Shown: positions 15,400-16,514 of the stretch, piece by piece
How positions within the stretch are numbered: position 1 is the stretch's first letter
How the letters are laid out: the number at the start of each line of letters is the position of its first letter
Assembly: GCF_020217025.1 (NCBI RefSeq)
Contig: NZ_JAIWOF010000168.1
Location: 1 to 16,514 of the forward strand
Source: Flavobacterium sp.
GTDB taxonomy: Bacteria > Bacteroidota > Bacteroidia > Flavobacteriales > Flavobacteriaceae
Reading direction: 5' to 3'
DNA length: 16,514 nucleotides
Position numbers and translations under genes: made by a program
Notes under the pieces: generated by a model
The model's input: only the letters and a program-made list of their open reading frames with translations
Database searches by the model: none
What the model was told of the DNA's origin: nothing

Positions 15400-15427
15400 A
15401 CAAAAAGATGCCTAAGCATCTTTTTGT
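15400..15427. terminator. Bidirectional terminator after the HIRAN gene
   Basis: A perfect 12-bp stem, ACAAAAAGATGC (15400-15411) with GCATCTTTTTGT (15416-15427), has a CTAA loop. It lies 17 bp beyond the stop codon of the minus-strand HIRAN gene. The A/T tracts are inside the stem, so it could work for either strand. Confidence 0.8.
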
Positions 15428-15443
15428 ATCAATTTTATTAAAG

Positions 15444-16112
15444 TTATATGACTCTTACTGAAAAATATATTTGTTTCATTTTTCCGTTTTTCTCGAGATT
15501 CGTTACCTTTATGTCAATTTCTTGATTTTTGACTTTGTGAAAGAATAAATTATGACCTCTTTTAACATAACCTATAAATTCAGAATTTTTGAAAATCTTT
15601 ACAGCTGATTTATCAGCTTGATTTTCTGGCTCAAGTTCAAATCTTAATTTATCACCTATGTTTACACAATCTGTGGCTAATTTTAAATGAGATAGGGCTG
15701 CTATGTTTGAAACAAAATTAACTCCTATACCATTGTGTTTTTTTGGATATTCAGCAAGAAATTCAAAAGTATCAGTAGCTAGTTCGCCTTGTGTGAATCC
15801 TAATTCATCAAACCAATCTAAACCTTCAATGTTAGCGTTCCAAAAAGACAAATAATTATTTCTATCAGCTCTAGTTTTTGGCATCAATCTTAAAGATAAA
15901 GCCGTTTTTAGATTGGTACGATACTCTTTCTCAAAGTCAGGAAACTCGGGATAGTTATAAAATCCTTTATTTCTTGCTTTCATGACTTCATCAGCTTGAT
16001 ATTTAAATACAATATCGTCCCCTGATGAATTTTCTCTTGAAAAGACACCTACTAAAAATCGACCATCTCCTTTGCCTGGTCTCCAACTTAAATAGATTTT
16101 TTTTAATATCAT
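15444..16112 (-). CDS. HipA-N-like / HIRAN domain protein
   Basis: A 222-residue protein. Residues 1-125 resemble the N-terminal part of HipA-like proteins: IYLSWRPGKGDGRFLVGVF, a FKYQ strand, YPEFPDFEKEY, a SLRLMPKTRADRNNYL stretch and ATDTFEFL. Residues about 133-205 match a HIRAN domain, with ELEPENQADKSAVKIF (159-174) and FIGYVKRGHN (179-188) as its core. HIRAN domains bind DNA ends or single strands in eukaryotic HLTF; bacterial versions are mostly uncharacterised. No HipA kinase domain is present. The start is one base downstream of the stop of the upstream gene (TAATATG), so translation is probably coupled. A role in DNA damage or defence is a guess. Confidence 0.75.
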   Translation of the reverse strand: MILKKIYLSWRPGKGDGRFLVGVFSRENSSGDDIVFKYQADEVMKARNKGFYNYPEFPDFEKEYRTNLKTALSLRLMPKTRADRNNYLSFWNANIEGLDWFDELGFTQGELATDTFEFLAEYPKKHNGIGVNFVSNIAALSHLKLATDCVNIGDKLRFELEPENQADKSAVKIFKNSEFIGYVKRGHNLFFHKVKNQEIDIKVTNLEKNGKMKQIYFSVRVI

Positions 16113-16113
16113 A

Positions 16114-16424
16114 TTACAAGAATTCCTGTAAAAGTCTTTTTGTTCTGATTGTTATTAATTTACTTATTAGTTCCTTTCTTTTTGGGGAGAGGAAATATTT
16201 CTCATCTGCAAAGATAATACCATTATCGATGTTTAATACAATATCGTTAATTATATTTTCGTTAAAATTCTCATTAACTTTTTTTATAGAATTAAGTACG
16301 ACATCAGGATAGATTTTTGCTATATGTTTTAGTAATTCTATATGTGGCATTGCAGCACCAAACCATTTTAGATGCGATACAGCTTTCTCTCCAAATAAAT
16401 ACTTTTCTAATTTATAATCATCAT
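16114..16424 (-). pseudogene. 5'-truncated partner gene of the HIRAN protein
   Basis: About 104 C-terminal codons of an unrecognised gene, from NDDYKLEKYLFGEK to TKRLLQEFL. It contains a helical, Lys/Ile/Asn-rich sequence with no motif I can name. The open frame continues to 16500, but the added residues (such as GGQFAPKSMVNLDWK) come from translated terminal repeats of an insertion sequence, and the first codon there would be TTG. The original N-terminus is therefore missing from this copy. The gene ends 1 bp before the HIRAN gene, so the two formed an operon. Confidence 0.65.
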
Positions 16425-16514
16425 TGGAAAAAACGGTCAAATTGACCACCACTTTCCAGTCTAAATTGACCATCGATTTCGGTGCAAACTGACCACCCAA
16501 TTCCAGTCCAAATT
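16425..16514. mobile_element. End of an IS21-family-like insertion sequence (runs off window)
   Basis: Repeated short blocks with a 47-bp period are visible: TTCCAGTCTAAATT at 16454-16467 and TTCCAGTCCAAATT at 16501-16514, and GACCACC at 16444-16450 and 16491-16497. Several TTGACC/CTGACC copies lie between. Multiple terminal repeats are characteristic of IS21-family ends, where the transposase IstA binds. The outer tip is placed at TGGAAAAAACGG (16425) by inference. The transposase genes would lie to the right of the window. Confidence 0.6.

Noticed and set aside
16025..16312. Plus-strand 95-codon frame
   Set aside because: It spans the junction of two coupled minus-strand genes and has no domain signal.

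Overview
The window looks like part of a chromosome from a member of the Flavobacteriaceae, probably Flavobacterium or a close relative. The DNA is strongly AT-rich. Promoters fit the Bacteroidota pattern TTTG-N19-TAnnTTTG, seen best upstream of the tRNA-Ser gene. Most identifiable families here are typical of Bacteroidota: a TPR-containing lipoprotein-like sensor kinase, an Arm/SAM-like tyrosine integrase, HMA-DUF3347 proteins and small HMA-AraC regulators.

Layout. Positions 1-5716 are ordinary-looking chromosome: a TPR sensor histidine kinase (minus, cut by the window start), a large surface lipoprotein (plus), a shared bidirectional terminator, an M48 membrane metalloprotease (minus) and a 183-residue protein resembling a caspase-like fold without its catalytic residues (minus). 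A 155-bp sequence repeated twice in tandem (5749-6058) separates these from a tRNA-Ser(UGA) gene (6298-6382) with its own promoter and terminator.

The accessory region begins right after the tRNA. A GTGCAC-rich inverted repeat precedes a complete tyrosine integrase (6634-7881). A copper-handling cluster follows, all on the plus strand: a secreted Cys-rich protein, a periplasmic HMA-DUF3347 protein, an AraC-type regulator whose N-terminus is itself an HMA-like domain with CxxC, a P1B-1 copper-exporting ATPase (copA), a small HMA copper chaperone, and a multicopper oxidase that continues into a C-terminal outer-membrane barrel-like domain. Inferred roles: the chaperone and ATPase move Cu(I) out of the cytoplasm, the oxidase detoxifies Cu(I) in the periplasm or at the outer membrane, the DUF3347 and Cys-rich proteins bind metal outside the cytoplasm, and the HMA-AraC protein is a candidate sensor.

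Directly after the oxidase lies a second copy of the 3' end of an integrase gene (15020-15121). Its first 45 bp are identical to the complete integrase, but its tail differs. The whole copper module is therefore bracketed by direct repeats of integrase 3' sequence, which suggests insertion by recombination inside an integrase gene or tandem stacking of related elements. This is the most informative structural signal in the window.

The right end (15166-16514, minus strand) holds a 36-codon small membrane protein, a HipA-N-like/HIRAN protein, and the 3' part of an upstream partner gene cut off by what appears to be the terminal repeat region of an IS21-family insertion sequence running off the window. 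I found no CRISPR array, rRNA or replication origin.
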